Source of the DNA: Sphingomonas mucosissima
GTDB lineage: Bacteria > Pseudomonadota > Alphaproteobacteria > Sphingomonadales > Sphingomonadaceae
Assembly: GCF_002197665.1 (NCBI RefSeq)
Contig: NZ_NBBJ01000001.1
Location: 930,001-994,000, forward strand
DNA length: 64,000 nucleotides
Direction: 5' to 3'
Made by a program: the position numbers and the translations under genes. Under the pieces are notes generated by a model. The model was not told the DNA's origin. It saw nothing but the letters and a program-made list of their open reading frames with translations, and made no database searches. This document shows, piece by piece, positions 37,172-45,920 of the stretch. Every line of letters starts with the position of its first letter. Within the stretch, counting starts at the first letter, position 1.

Positions 37172-37787
37172 CGTCCTGCGGATGATTGGGCACGAGGATG
37201 AGCGTGCGCCCCTCAACCCGCCACGACTTCAGACGCGACAGGAAGTTCATGCCCAGCACATCCGTGTTCCCGAACGCTGGCGACACCACCACCGGCACAT
37301 CGCGCGCCACGATGTTGCCGAGCTTCAGCTCATCGACCGCGGAGGTCTGCGCGCGAATCGTCCCGTTCGCGGTGCGCAGCAACATCGGAAAGACCGCGTC
37401 GCGCACCTCCAAACCCGCCTGCGACGCCGTGTCGAGCGACAACGCCGTCACGGTCGCCCCGCTGTCGATCAGCATGCGCCGGGTGATCCCGCCGAAGCGA
37501 ACCGATGCCCAGAAATGCCCGTCGGGGCTCATGCGAATGCGGGTTTCCTCGCCCGCGACTTGCTGGCCGGAAAGGTCGAGCATTTCCGCCACGCGGCCAA
37601 GATACGGATCGAAGCGCTCGCGCTGTCCAAGCACCAGCACAAAGGCGCCGATCAGGAGCACCCATGTCAGCACCCCCACGACCGGCCCGATCACCGGTAG
37701 GCGGCGGAGGAACCCGGCGATCACCACGACCGCAAGGAGCCCAAGGATCAGGGGAAGATGGGGAGCGAGATCGGCCAGAGCGGGCAT
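37158..37787 (-). CDS. Membrane-anchored retropepsin-like aspartic protease
   Basis: A 209-residue protein of the bacterial clan AA (TIGR02281-like) family. Two N-terminal hydrophobic helices (about 10-25 and 36-55) anchor it; the periplasmic domain contains the single catalytic triplet LIDSGATVTALS and the flap-like region, then GNTDVLGMNFLSRLKSWRVEG. Such proteins act as dimers, each giving one Asp. Substrate unknown. The start at 37787 precedes the first membrane helix. It converges with modC with a 14-bp overlap. Confidence 0.85.
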   Translation of the reverse strand: MPALADLAPHLPLILGLLAVVVIAGFLRRLPVIGPVVGVLTWVLLIGAFVLVLGQRERFDPYLGRVAEMLDLSGQQVAGEETRIRMSPDGHFWASVRFGGITRRMLIDSGATVTALSLDTASQAGLEVRDAVFPMLLRTANGTIRAQTSAVDELKLGNIVARDVPVVVSPAFGNTDVLGMNFLSRLKSWRVEGRTLILVPNHPQDVTSG

Positions 37788-37909
37788 GGCAACGATATAG
37801 GAAGCCGCACCGCGATCTTCGATGCTTCGACGCCATGATTCGCAAACGCCGTAGTTACCCGCCCAAGCCAAGCGATGAGGCGCTGCCGCATCGGCCACAA
37901 GCCGCCATG

Positions 37910-37941
37910 AAAAAAGGGACCGCTCGAACCGAGCGATCCCT
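37910..37941 (-). terminator. Rho-independent terminator of rplM-rpsI
   Basis: On the minus strand AGGGATCGCTCG pairs with CGAGCGGTCCCT (plus 37915-37926 with 37930-37941; one G-U pair, 3-nt loop), followed by a run of six U (plus 37910-37915). It lies 50 bp after the rpsI stop codon. Confidence 0.9.
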
Positions 37942-37990
37942 TCTTTCTTCGAGAAGCCCCAGCGCCGCCAGGCAGCGCCAGAAACCCAGA

Positions 37991-38542
37991 TCAGCGCTTC
38001 GAGAACTGGAAGCTACGACGTGCCTTGGCGCGGCCGTACTTCTTACGCTCAACGGTGCGGCTGTCGCGGGTCAGGAAGCCCGCTGCCTTCACCGGGGCGC
38101 GCAGCGCCGGCTCATACTTGGTGATCGCCTGGCTGATGCCGTGCTTCACCGCGCCGGCCTGACCCGAAAGGCCACCGCCCTTGACGGTGCAGATCACGTC
38201 ATACTGGCCCTCGCGCTCGGTGATGCCGAACACCTGGTTGATGACGAGACGCAGCGTCGGGCGTGCGAAATAGACTTCCTGATCACGGCCATTGATCGTG
38301 ATCTTGCCCGAACCCGGCTTCAGCCACACGCGGGCAACGGCGTCCTTACGACGGCCGGTGGCGTAAGCGCGACCATACTTGTCGAGCTCCTGCTGGCGCA
38401 GCGGCATGGTCGGCTGGACCTGAACCGGAGCAGCGCCCTCGGTGGTTGCCTCGGCAGGGGCCGTATCGGAAGACGCCGGAGCCTGAGCAGCCTGCTGCGT
38501 CAGTGCGGCGAGGTCGGAAAGCGACTGGCGATTGTCGGACAT
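37991..38542 (-). CDS. rpsI: 30S ribosomal protein S9
   Basis: A 183-residue S9. The conserved domain starts near residue 57 ([20 protein letters not shown]) and ends with the typical basic SFQFSKR tail that reaches tRNA in the P site; [17 protein letters not shown] is the C-terminal signature. About 55 residues precede the core, Ala/Gln-rich and acidic, longer than in E. coli S9 (130 residues). Start overlaps the rplM stop by 1 bp (TAATG-like), giving the universal rplM-rpsI pair. Confidence 0.97.
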   Translation of the reverse strand: MSDNRQSLSDLAALTQQAAQAPASSDTAPAEATTEGAAPVQVQPTMPLRQQELDKYGRAYATGRRKDAVARVWLKPGSGKITINGRDQEVYFARPTLRLVINQVFGITEREGQYDVICTVKGGGLSGQAGAVKHGISQAITKYEPALRAPVKAAGFLTRDSRTVERKKYGRAKARRSFQFSKR

Positions 38543-39021
38543 TATGCGCCCACCTTGTTCTTGCGGCTCATGCCGGCGATGTCGAGGACCTCAGGGTTCT
38601 GCGCTTCATGCGGGTGCTCTGCGCCCTTGAAGATGCGCAGGTTGCGCATCTGCTGGCGGCCGAGCGGGCCGCGCGGAATCATGCGCTCCACGGCCTTCTC
38701 GAGCACGCGCTCGGGGAAGCGGCCTTCCAGCACCTTGGCGGCGGTGACGCCCTTGATACCGCCGGCATAACCGGTGTGCTTGTAATAAATCTTGTTCGCC
38801 AGCTTGTTGCCGGTGAAGCGCACCTTGTCGGCGTTGATCACGATGACATTGTCACCGCAATCGACGTGCGGGGTGAACGACGTCTTGTGCTTGCCGCGCA
38901 GGACGTTGGCGATCACAACCGCCGCACGACCAACCACCAGATCGGTGGCGTCAACAATATGCCACTTCTTTTCCACCTCGGCCGGCTTGGCCGCCTTGGT
39001 GGTCTTCATCAGCGCCTTCAT
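38542..39021 (-). CDS. rplM: 50S ribosomal protein L13
   Basis: A 159-residue L13 with the core [20 protein letters not shown], the [19 protein letters not shown] stretch and [21 protein letters not shown]. It is the first gene of the rplM-rpsI operon; the 178-bp region upstream must carry the promoter. Confidence 0.97.
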   Translation of the reverse strand: MKALMKTTKAAKPAEVEKKWHIVDATDLVVGRAAVVIANVLRGKHKTSFTPHVDCGDNVIVINADKVRFTGNKLANKIYYKHTGYAGGIKGVTAAKVLEGRFPERVLEKAVERMIPRGPLGRQQMRNLRIFKGAEHPHEAQNPEVLDIAGMSRKNKVGA

Positions 39022-39199
39022 GGGCTATGGACCTTTGCAATAAACGAAGACGCCGCCCCCAATCAGAGCGCGGCGTGACACGGGCGCTCTGATGCAGGAG
39101 CGAAGGAAAGTCAACGTTTGCGCCGCTTTCCCGACGGGTATCAGAATACCGCGGTGATAACGAGGCCGAGTAGCGCCGCAGATATCAAGCTTGCCGCGC

Positions 39200-41602
39200 T
39201 CAGAAAAACAGCTTTCGGAAGCTCAGGCGCACAGAGCGCCCTAACGGATCCAGCAGCCCCGGCTGATACCCGATCGATACCGACCCCGCGGCATCGCGCA
39301 CATCGATCCGTTGGTTAAACAGGTTGTTGACCGCGAGCGTCACGCGGGATCCGCGGAAAAACGGGACGCGCTGCACCAGCGAGCGCTGCTGGCTCAAATC
39401 GGCAAAGATCCGCAGGTTGGCGGTGAACAGCGCGCCGAAGTTGAGATCGTCAGGGGAGGGCGCGCCGCGCGGGTCGGCGAGAATGTTGGTGCCACTTTCC
39501 CAGGTGCCGTTCAGCCGCACGCCGATGCCGTTGCGGTTGTACCCGGCATTGAACTCGATTTCGTGGCCGGGGCGGCCGCCACGTGCGCCTACGGCCGATC
39601 CGTCCAGCAAGTCGAGCTCGGGCACACCTGGCCGGGTCCGGATTGTATCTTCCAGGCGCCAGGTATGGAACACGCTCAGCTGAACGCGCCCGGCCCGCCC
39701 GCCGCCAAAGCTTCCGCCACCAAAGCCTCCGCGCCCGCCACCACCGAAGCCGCGCGCGCCAGGGGTGCGGATGCCACTCTCGCTGGTGCCGGCCTCGCGC
39801 GCGCGCCGGAACTGCTCGCGCGCCGCTGTGCGACGCTCCTCGATCTGTTCCGGGGTGAGCGGCTGCCCATCCGGGCCGACCGGCGGCGGCGGTTCCAGTG
39901 CTTCGGACCAGTTGAAGCCCCAGCGGATCTGCCGCTGCCGGCTGCTCTCGATATTCACCGGGCGATTGTCGATGCGCAACAGGGTTCCGGCGGCATCGCG
40001 CTCGAACCGGCCGGGGAACGCCGCTTCGATCTCCGGCGTCGCCGTCGGGAAGCTGGCGATCGGATTGTTGATCCGGCTGTCCGTGTAGTTGACCAGCACC
40101 GTCAGGTCGGTGCCGGAAATCGGCTTGGCGGTCAGCCCAAGCTTCACGACGCGCCGGCTATCCGCGCGAAGGTTCGGGTTGCCTCCTTCGATGGTGGTGG
40201 CGTCGACGGTTTGGCCGGTGGTCAGATCGAACACCCGAACGTTGGGCGTGATGATCACTGGATTGCCGAGCTGCTGGATCGTGGGGGCGCCTTCTTCGTG
40301 CGTCACCGAGCCGATCAGGCGAATGGCGTCGACCGGCCGCCAGTTGAAGCCGTAACCTACCGCCCCCAGCGCGCCGAAATCGGAAAGCTGGTCCACGGCG
40401 CCGTTCACGTTGACGCTCAGCGCGCCGACCGGGCTGTTCTTGAGGATCGGCAGATCAACATTCGCCTGACCGTTGAACTGGTCGCGGGAAAGATCGGTCG
40501 CGGTGAACATATCCGCCCGGCGCGACTCGCTACTGATATCGCGCATCGAAACGCCGGCCTTCAGCGTCGCGGTGAGCGGCCCCGCGGGTAGATCGACGAC
40601 GCGACCGTTGAGCGTTGCCTCCGTCTGCAGAAGCTCCGTTATCGAACTCGCGCGGTCGCGGCGGACGGCGACCCCCGTGTCGCGATCGGTGAGCGTTGTC
40701 GTCCAATCGCGGGTATATCCGCCGTCGAGCGACCAGCGCCATGTCGCCAGATCCCCATTCAAGGCATAGCTCAGCACGCCGGTGCGGGTCCGCGCCTCGC
40801 GCAGCAGCCGTTGCCCGTCAGACGCACTGCCCAGCGCCGCCAGCGTGTTGGCGCCCTGCAGCTCGCCATTCAGCGTGGCGGACACATTGCCGAAGATGGT
40901 GCGATTGTACGTCGCGTTCAGCTTTGCCGCGTCACTGGCCGACAGCAATGTCCGGTTCGGGTCGGCGTTCACCAGGTTGCGGTCGGTTTCGAAGAGGGGA
41001 TTGCTGCGGGTGTACTCGCCGTCCACGCTGAAGCGGCTGCCGCTGGTCAGGCGCAGGTAATTGAGGTCGACTTCGTGGACCTGCCTGCCGCCGTCGGTCG
41101 CCAAACTGGTGTCGGCCTCGGCGGTGATGGCGGTGAAGCGCCGCCGCAGCACGATGTTCACCACCTTCTGGTCCGCGCGATACCCGTATTTGAGCGCGAC
41201 TTCTTCCGGCAGGATGTCGACGCGCTGAATCGCCTCGGGCGGCAAATCGCGGATCTCGCGAAAGCCACTGATGCGGCGTCCGCTCAGGAGCACCACCGGT
41301 CCGCCGCCGCCGCCGCGGCCCTGGATGCTTCCGGTCAAGGGCGCGAGTTCCTGCAGCAACTCGCCGATGTTGCTGGCGCCATAGGCGCGGATGTCACGTC
41401 CGCTCAGCACCACCTCGGGCGTGATGTCACCGATCACGGAGCCGCGCGGCACACGGCTGCCGGTGACGACGATATCGTCCTCGAGTTCCAGCTCTTCGTC
41501 CGCGCCTGCCGCCGGTGCCTCCTGGCGGGAGGGCGCTTCTTGAATAGCCGGCGCAGCGGACGCGGTGGAAAGGCTGATGAGGGGCAGAAGCCATGCGGGC
41601 AA
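39200..41602 (-). CDS. TonB-dependent receptor
   Basis: About 800 residues: a signal-like hydrophobic start ending near STASAAPA, a TonB-box/plug entry DDIVVTGSRVPRG, a plug domain (SNIGELLQELAPLTGS, then RVDILPEEVALKYGYRADQKVVNIV), and a 22-stranded barrel ending in SVRLSFRKLFF with the terminal Phe. A Gly-rich run lies around residues 640-665 in a late extracellular loop. The start is uncertain; a TTG at 41602 has GGGAG 7 bp upstream, whereas the longest frame (GTG at 41674) has no ribosome site. Substrate unknown; no adjacent enzyme suggests one. The 178 bp to rplM show no supported gene. Confidence 0.88.
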   Translation of the reverse strand: MPAWLLPLISLSTASAAPAIQEAPSRQEAPAAGADEELELEDDIVVTGSRVPRGSVIGDITPEVVLSGRDIRAYGASNIGELLQELAPLTGSIQGRGGGGGPVVLLSGRRISGFREIRDLPPEAIQRVDILPEEVALKYGYRADQKVVNIVLRRRFTAITAEADTSLATDGGRQVHEVDLNYLRLTSGSRFSVDGEYTRSNPLFETDRNLVNADPNRTLLSASDAAKLNATYNRTIFGNVSATLNGELQGANTLAALGSASDGQRLLREARTRTGVLSYALNGDLATWRWSLDGGYTRDWTTTLTDRDTGVAVRRDRASSITELLQTEATLNGRVVDLPAGPLTATLKAGVSMRDISSESRRADMFTATDLSRDQFNGQANVDLPILKNSPVGALSVNVNGAVDQLSDFGALGAVGYGFNWRPVDAIRLIGSVTHEEGAPTIQQLGNPVIITPNVRVFDLTTGQTVDATTIEGGNPNLRADSRRVVKLGLTAKPISGTDLTVLVNYTDSRINNPIASFPTATPEIEAAFPGRFERDAAGTLLRIDNRPVNIESSRQRQIRWGFNWSEALEPPPPVGPDGQPLTPEQIEERRTAAREQFRRAREAGTSESGIRTPGARGFGGGGRGGFGGGSFGGGRAGRVQLSVFHTWRLEDTIRTRPGVPELDLLDGSAVGARGGRPGHEIEFNAGYNRNGIGVRLNGTWESGTNILADPRGAPSPDDLNFGALFTANLRIFADLSQQRSLVQRVPFFRGSRVTLAVNNLFNQRIDVRDAAGSVSIGYQPGLLDPLGRSVRLSFRKLFF

Positions 41603-41787
41603 GGAGGTGCTCCCGATAGGGTAAACGTCGATGAGCGGAATGAACGACGATTGTGCCGGCCGTGTCCCCGCCACGCGGTCAATCGTCGCAAATTGTCGCG
41701 GCAGGCCAGCGTCGGGCCGCGATCGCCGCCGGCCGCTTGGGATCGGCTATCCCTGCGTGTACGTTGGCGAGCAAGGAGCAGCAATCG

Positions 41788-42444
41788 ATGGATGATGTCA
41801 CGCCGCCGTCCGACACCAAGCTCACCCAATCCAAGCAGCGCTGGGCATCCGAGCGGAAGTTCATCACGGATACGGATGCGCCAAAGGCTGCTGATCGCCT
41901 GCCGCCCGGGCAGCATCTCGTGCGCGACTGGCCGGTGCTGGACTTGGGGCGCCAGCCGGATGTGTCGCTCGATCGCTGGCGCTTGCATGTGCGCGGCCTG
42001 GTCGCGCGTCCGCTGACGCTCGACTGGGCGGCGTTCCAAGCCTTGCCGCAGGGCACCCGTCGTTCCGACATCCATTGCGTCACCACATGGTCGCGGTACG
42101 ACAATGATTGGACTGGGGTCGCGACACAGGCGCTACTCGACGCCGTGGAGCCGCGCGAGGAAGCCCGCTTCGTCATGCTTCACGGCTATGACGGCTATAC
42201 CACCAACGTCCCGCTGGAGGACTTTGCGCGCCCTGACGCCATGATCGCGCATAGCTGGCAGGGGCAAGCCTTGTCGCGCCCGCATGGTGGGCCGGCGCGC
42301 GTGATCATCCCGCATCTGTACTTCTGGAAAAGCGCCAAGTGGATCAGCGCCATCGAGTTCCTCGGCAGTGACCGGCCCGGGTTCTGGGAAGTGAACGGGT
42401 ATCACATGCGCGGTGATCCCTGGGCAGAGCAGCGGTACAGCTAG
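41788..42444 (+). CDS. Sulfite-oxidase-like molybdopterin protein
   Basis: A 218-residue soluble protein of the sulfite oxidase/YuiH family. The molybdenum-ligand Cys is in DIHCVTTWSRYDNDW; other family stretches are LRVHVRGLVARPL-like (RLHVRGLVARPLTLDW) and HGYDGYTTNVPLEDF, LYFWKSAKWISAIEF. It carries a single Moco domain without the C-terminal dimerisation domain or heme, and no Tat signal, so it is probably cytoplasmic and not MsrP. The substrate is unknown. AAGGAG lies 9 bp before the ATG. It opposes the TonB receptor and converges on ctaA. Confidence 0.87.
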   Translation: MDDVTPPSDTKLTQSKQRWASERKFITDTDAPKAADRLPPGQHLVRDWPVLDLGRQPDVSLDRWRLHVRGLVARPLTLDWAAFQALPQGTRRSDIHCVTTWSRYDNDWTGVATQALLDAVEPREEARFVMLHGYDGYTTNVPLEDFARPDAMIAHSWQGQALSRPHGGPARVIIPHLYFWKSAKWISAIEFLGSDRPGFWEVNGYHMRGDPWAEQRYS

Positions 42445-42475
42445 GCCGACCGGGAAAGGCCGGACAAGTGCCGTT

Positions 42476-43516
42476 TCAGGCCGGGCGACGGCCGATCGCG
42501 TGCGCCGACGCTACCACAGCGATCAGCAAAACGGCCGCATTCACCTGGTGCGCAACGGCGATACTGATCTCGACCCCGGTCAGCAGCGTCGCGATCCCGA
42601 GAACGATCTGCAAGCCTACGAGCAGGATCACGGCGCCCCAGGCGGCGACCGCACCTTCGCGCCGCGCGCGCGCCGCCAGCCATACGACGGCGATCGCCGC
42701 CACGAAGGCGAACCACCGGTGGACGAATTGCACCACCACCGGATTGTCGACCACGTTCTTCCACAAAGGGTCGACCATCGGTGTGTTGCCGGGGAACAGC
42801 GTGTCGCCCATCAGCGGCCAACTGCTGAACGCATAGCCCGCGTTCAGCCCCGCGGTGAACGCTCCCAACGCGATCTGAAGCGCCAGCAGCAGCAACGCAG
42901 CCGCCGCCAGCGGAGTCAACCGGGCAGGCACGGCAAGAGGATCACGCGCAAGATCACGCAGGTCCAGCGCCGTCCACACCACGCCGCCGAGGATCAGCAA
43001 CGCAGCAGAGAGGTGGACGGCCAGCCGGACATGGCTCACGTCGGTGCGAACGGACAGCCCCGATGCCACCATCCACCAGCCGATCGCCCCCTGCAGACCG
43101 CCCAGCGCGAGCAGCGCCAGCAGACGCGGCATATAGCCGGCCGGAACTTGGCGTCGAATAGCGAACCACAACAGCGGAAGCGCAAAGGCGAGCCCGATCA
43201 CGCGGCCGAGCAGCCGGTGTACATACTCCCAGAAGAAGATCGTCTTGAACCCGCTAAGGGTCATGCCGTTATTGATTTGCTGGTATTCTGGGATCCGCTG
43301 GTAGTTCGCGAATTCAGCCTGCCACTGCGCCTCGTTTACCGGTGGGATGATGCCGGTCAGCGGCTTCCACTCAGTGATCGATAGCCCCGACTCGGTTAGG
43401 CGCGTGATCCCGCCCACGGCCACCATCAAAACGATCAGCGCAGCAACGGCGTAGAGCCACCGAGCGAGTGCGAGGGGACGGGCAGAAACACGAAAGCCGG
43501 GGCTGGGCTTGAGCAT
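42476..43516 (-). CDS. ctaA: Heme A synthase (COX15/CtaA)
   Basis: A 346-residue inner-membrane protein with eight helices that oxidises heme O to heme A for aa3-type cytochrome oxidase. Conserved stretches are GGITRLTESGLSITEWKP with the glutamate, FWEYVHRLLGRVIG, RLAVHLSAAL and QFVHRWFA, whose His residues bind hemes. Type-2 (proteobacterial) length. The ATG at 43516 has AAAGGG upstream and starts shortly before the first helix. It lies apart from the cytochrome oxidase operon, as in many relatives. Confidence 0.93.
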   Translation of the reverse strand: MLKPSPGFRVSARPLALARWLYAVAALIVLMVAVGGITRLTESGLSITEWKPLTGIIPPVNEAQWQAEFANYQRIPEYQQINNGMTLSGFKTIFFWEYVHRLLGRVIGLAFALPLLWFAIRRQVPAGYMPRLLALLALGGLQGAIGWWMVASGLSVRTDVSHVRLAVHLSAALLILGGVVWTALDLRDLARDPLAVPARLTPLAAAALLLLALQIALGAFTAGLNAGYAFSSWPLMGDTLFPGNTPMVDPLWKNVVDNPVVVQFVHRWFAFVAAIAVVWLAARARREGAVAAWGAVILLVGLQIVLGIATLLTGVEISIAVAHQVNAAVLLIAVVASAHAIGRRPA

Positions 43517-43583
43517 GGCGCCCTTTAGGATCCCCAGCGAGCGGGGGCAATGGCGCATCCGGTTGCCGAAAAGTTGTTGGTGT

Positions 43584-43597
43584 GATGTTGTAACCTC
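43584..43597. promoter_or_regulatory. Zur-box-like imperfect palindrome before merC-like gene
   Basis: GATGTTGTAACCTC matches its own reverse complement at 10 of 14 positions and resembles the alphaproteobacterial Zur consensus (GATGTTATAACATC-like) that I recall. It lies 28 bp before the ATG of the MerC-like gene, a promoter position. Inference only. Confidence 0.35.
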
Positions 43598-43624
43598 GCG
43601 GAGGTGGCGCTATCTGGCAGTCAG

Positions 43625-44014
43625 ATGCCGACCACCGCTCTCCTTGCCTCGCCGTCCAGGCTCGACCGGATCGCGATCATCGTGTCGGGGCTTTGCGTGG
43701 TACACTGCATCGCCAGTGCGATGTTGCTGGCGATGCTCTCCGCGCTTGGAGGCCTGTTCGTTGATCCGCTGGTCCATGAGGTTGGACTGGCGCTCGCCAT
43801 TGCTCTGGGCGCGTTTGGCCTGGGGCGTGGTGCGCTTCGGCACGGATATCTGCTGCCGATCTCCGTTGGTTCGCTTGGACTCGGCGTGATGGCCGGTGCC
43901 TTGTCCCTTCCTCATGATGCCGGGTTGGCGCATGATGGTGAAGCGCTGTGGACCATCATCGGAGTGGCGATCCTTGCCCTAGGGCATGATCTGAATCGGC
44001 GCGCCGGCGGCTGA
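43625..44014 (+). CDS. MerC-domain inner-membrane protein
   Basis: About 129 residues with four hydrophobic helices. The MerC metal-binding signature is the Cys/His motif CVVHC in IVSGLCVVHCIASAML. MerC proteins move mercuric ions in mer operons, but isolated copies without merR or merA, as here, often lie near zinc-regulated genes. An in-frame GTG at 43604 would add seven residues. It ends 3 bp from the convergent methyltransferase gene. Confidence 0.82.
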   Translation: MPTTALLASPSRLDRIAIIVSGLCVVHCIASAMLLAMLSALGGLFVDPLVHEVGLALAIALGAFGLGRGALRHGYLLPISVGSLGLGVMAGALSLPHDAGLAHDGEALWTIIGVAILALGHDLNRRAGG

Positions 44015-44017
44015 CGA

Positions 44018-44854
44018 TTAACCTTTCTTTCCCAGCGCCGTCGCAAGCGATGCGGTGGCACTGCCGCGACGGGCTGGCGCGGGCTGATCGGGAGAGGGCG
44101 ACCACCCCGTCAGGAAGATGATCTCGAAGCGCTCTGGCGTGCGGCCATCCGGATCGGCAGCCTCCGCGAAAGCGCCGGCCGCGTGCGCAAGCGTGTCTCT
44201 ACCGATTGGCTGGCGCCCCACGAGCAGATTGGTCGCGGCCATGCCGCGCAAATCGCCCAGCAGCCTGCCGAGATCGCCATATCTCACGCGCAACGTTTCC
44301 GTGTCAGCCACGGGCAACGCAAAGCCCGCGCGCATCAGAAGGTCGCCGGCGGACCGCACGTCAATCTGCGGGTGAAGGCGCGCAACTGGCCGCTCGCTTT
44401 CCGCCGTGCGCAGCGCCGCCCGAAGGGTCGAGAGTGATCCTGCGCCAAGCAGCGCGCCCATGAACAAGCCATCTGGGCGAAGAACTCGCCGCGCCAGCGA
44501 CAGCGCGCCGGGAACGTCGTTGATCTGATCAAGAACGCCGGCCGAAATGACCAGGTCGAACGATCCGTCGGCGAAGGGCAGGCGATCTTCATCTGCCTGG
44601 ACGCCATGGCCGTGCCGGGCGAACCCCAATCCCGCATCCAGTCGTGCGACGCGAGCGCCACCGGGCGCGGCGAAGCTGGCATCGAAGCTGCCGAGATCCA
44701 GCACGTCAGTAAAGGTTCGCTTCACACTTTGGAGGCGCTCCATGATGCCGTCGAGCATTGCAGCACGGACAAAGTCGTGCGCGCGATAGTGCGGCGCTGC
44801 GCGATCGCGGCGCCTACGCCGAGCAGATCGATCAAAGATTTCCGGTGCGGTCAT
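44018..44854 (-). CDS. SAM-dependent methyltransferase (NDUFAF5/BioC-like)
   Basis: A 278-residue class I methyltransferase. After a basic N-terminus (FDRSARRRRRDRAA) the SAM fold shows the VLDLGSFDASFA motif I region and DRLPFADGSFDLVISAGVLDQIND (motifs II-III). This architecture beside comF, grxC and nit matches the alphaproteobacterial relatives of NDUFAF5, a protein-arginine hydroxylase-type assembly factor of complex I, so methyl transfer is not assured. It is divergent from comF by 45 bp. Confidence 0.85.
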   Translation of the reverse strand: MTAPEIFDRSARRRRRDRAAPHYRAHDFVRAAMLDGIMERLQSVKRTFTDVLDLGSFDASFAAPGGARVARLDAGLGFARHGHGVQADEDRLPFADGSFDLVISAGVLDQINDVPGALSLARRVLRPDGLFMGALLGAGSLSTLRAALRTAESERPVARLHPQIDVRSAGDLLMRAGFALPVADTETLRVRYGDLGRLLGDLRGMAATNLLVGRQPIGRDTLAHAAGAFAEAADPDGRTPERFEIIFLTGWSPSPDQPAPARRGSATASLATALGKKG

Positions 44855-44899
44855 GCGGAAGGCTTGTGCGCAGATCGCTCAGCCGCGACAAGCGCCGCG

Positions 44900-45625
44900 A
44901 TGCTGTCCCGGCTCCTTCGACCGGCCATTGCCTTGGCGCTGCCGCCCCGCTGCGCGGGGTGCGGCGCCATTACGGACAGCGACCATCGCTTCTGCGCGGA
45001 ATGCTGGGGTTCGCTCCGCTTTCTTAGTCCACCCTGGTGCGCGGCCTGCCACCGCCCGCTCGAGTATGATCAAGGGCCCGACACACGGTGCGGCCCCTGT
45101 CTTGCTCGCCCGCCCGTTCATGCCGGCGTCGATGCTGCCGTTGCTTATGGGCCGGTCGCGCGCACCCTTGCCCTGCGTCTCAAATACGGCGGCAGGGCAT
45201 CGCTGGCGCAAACAGCGGCCCGTCATATGATCCGTCACCTGCCAGACGACGCTCACCTTCTTGTCCCGGTACCGCTGCACCGCTGGAGGATCTGGTCTCG
45301 CGGCTATAATCAGGCCGGATTGATCGCTGCCGCTCTTTCCCGTGAGAGCGGTATCTCCTGGGACGGCGATCTGCTGGTAAGAAGCCGACGGACACCGGTC
45401 TTGCAAAACATGGGAGGCAATGCGCGCCGCCGGGTGGTTCGAGGGGCATTTGCCCTGGCGCCGAAGCACAGGCCTCGGGTTGCCGGTCGGCACATCGTGC
45501 TGGTTGACGATGTTTATACCAGCGGCGCAACCACCGACGCCTGTGTCAGCACGTTGCGCCAAGCAGGCGCGGAACGCGTCTCGGTTCTTTGCTGGGCGCG
45601 CGTGATCGACACAGGGCCAGATTGA
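44900..45625 (+). CDS. ComF family protein (phosphoribosyltransferase-like)
   Basis: A 241-residue protein with an N-terminal zinc-ribbon (RCAGCG, RFCAECW, WCAACHRP, RCGPC) and a C-terminal PRTase domain with the PRPP motif VLVDDVYTSGATT. ComF is linked to DNA uptake and single-strand processing in competent bacteria; in non-competent species its role is unclear. First of the comF-grxC-nit-DUF1178 run. The ATG at 44900 is chosen because the family starts at MLSRLLRPA. Confidence 0.88.
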   Translation: MLSRLLRPAIALALPPRCAGCGAITDSDHRFCAECWGSLRFLSPPWCAACHRPLEYDQGPDTRCGPCLARPPVHAGVDAAVAYGPVARTLALRLKYGGRASLAQTAARHMIRHLPDDAHLLVPVPLHRWRIWSRGYNQAGLIAAALSRESGISWDGDLLVRSRRTPVLQNMGGNARRRVVRGAFALAPKHRPRVAGRHIVLVDDVYTSGATTDACVSTLRQAGAERVSVLCWARVIDTGPD

Positions 45626-45656
45626 CATTCGTGCTGGGCAACCACACGTCAGGTCG

Positions 45657-45920
45657 ATGGCACAGGTAGAAATCTACACAAAGGCGTGGTGCCCGTATTG
45701 CGTACGGGCCAAGCAACTGCTCGCCAGCAAGGGCGTCGAACCGGCGGAGTTCGACATCACGCTTGGCGGCGCAAAGCGGGTGGAAATGATCCAGCGTGCT
45801 GGAGGACGGACAACGGTTCCGCAGATTTTCATCAACGATCGGCATGTCGGCGGGTCTGATGACCTCGCCGCGCTGGAGCGTGCCGGCAAGCTCGACGCGC
45901 TGCTCGCCGACGCACCATGA
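45657..45920 (+). CDS. grxC: Glutaredoxin 3
   Basis: An 87-residue thioredoxin-fold dithiol glutaredoxin with active site CPYC (Cys12, Cys15), the cis-Pro in TTVPQIFIN and the glutathione-binding GGSDDL. It reduces disulfides and protein-glutathione mixed disulfides in the cytoplasm. It overlaps the nitrilase-like gene by 4 bp. Confidence 0.95.
   Translation: MAQVEIYTKAWCPYCVRAKQLLASKGVEPAEFDITLGGAKRVEMIQRAGGRTTVPQIFINDRHVGGSDDLAALERAGKLDALLADAP

Noticed and set aside
39120-39210. Hydrophobic alternative-frame tail (LSAASLISAALLGLVITAVF) running past the receptor stop
   Set aside because: No start codon or ribosome site supports a separate small protein; it overlaps the receptor coding end.
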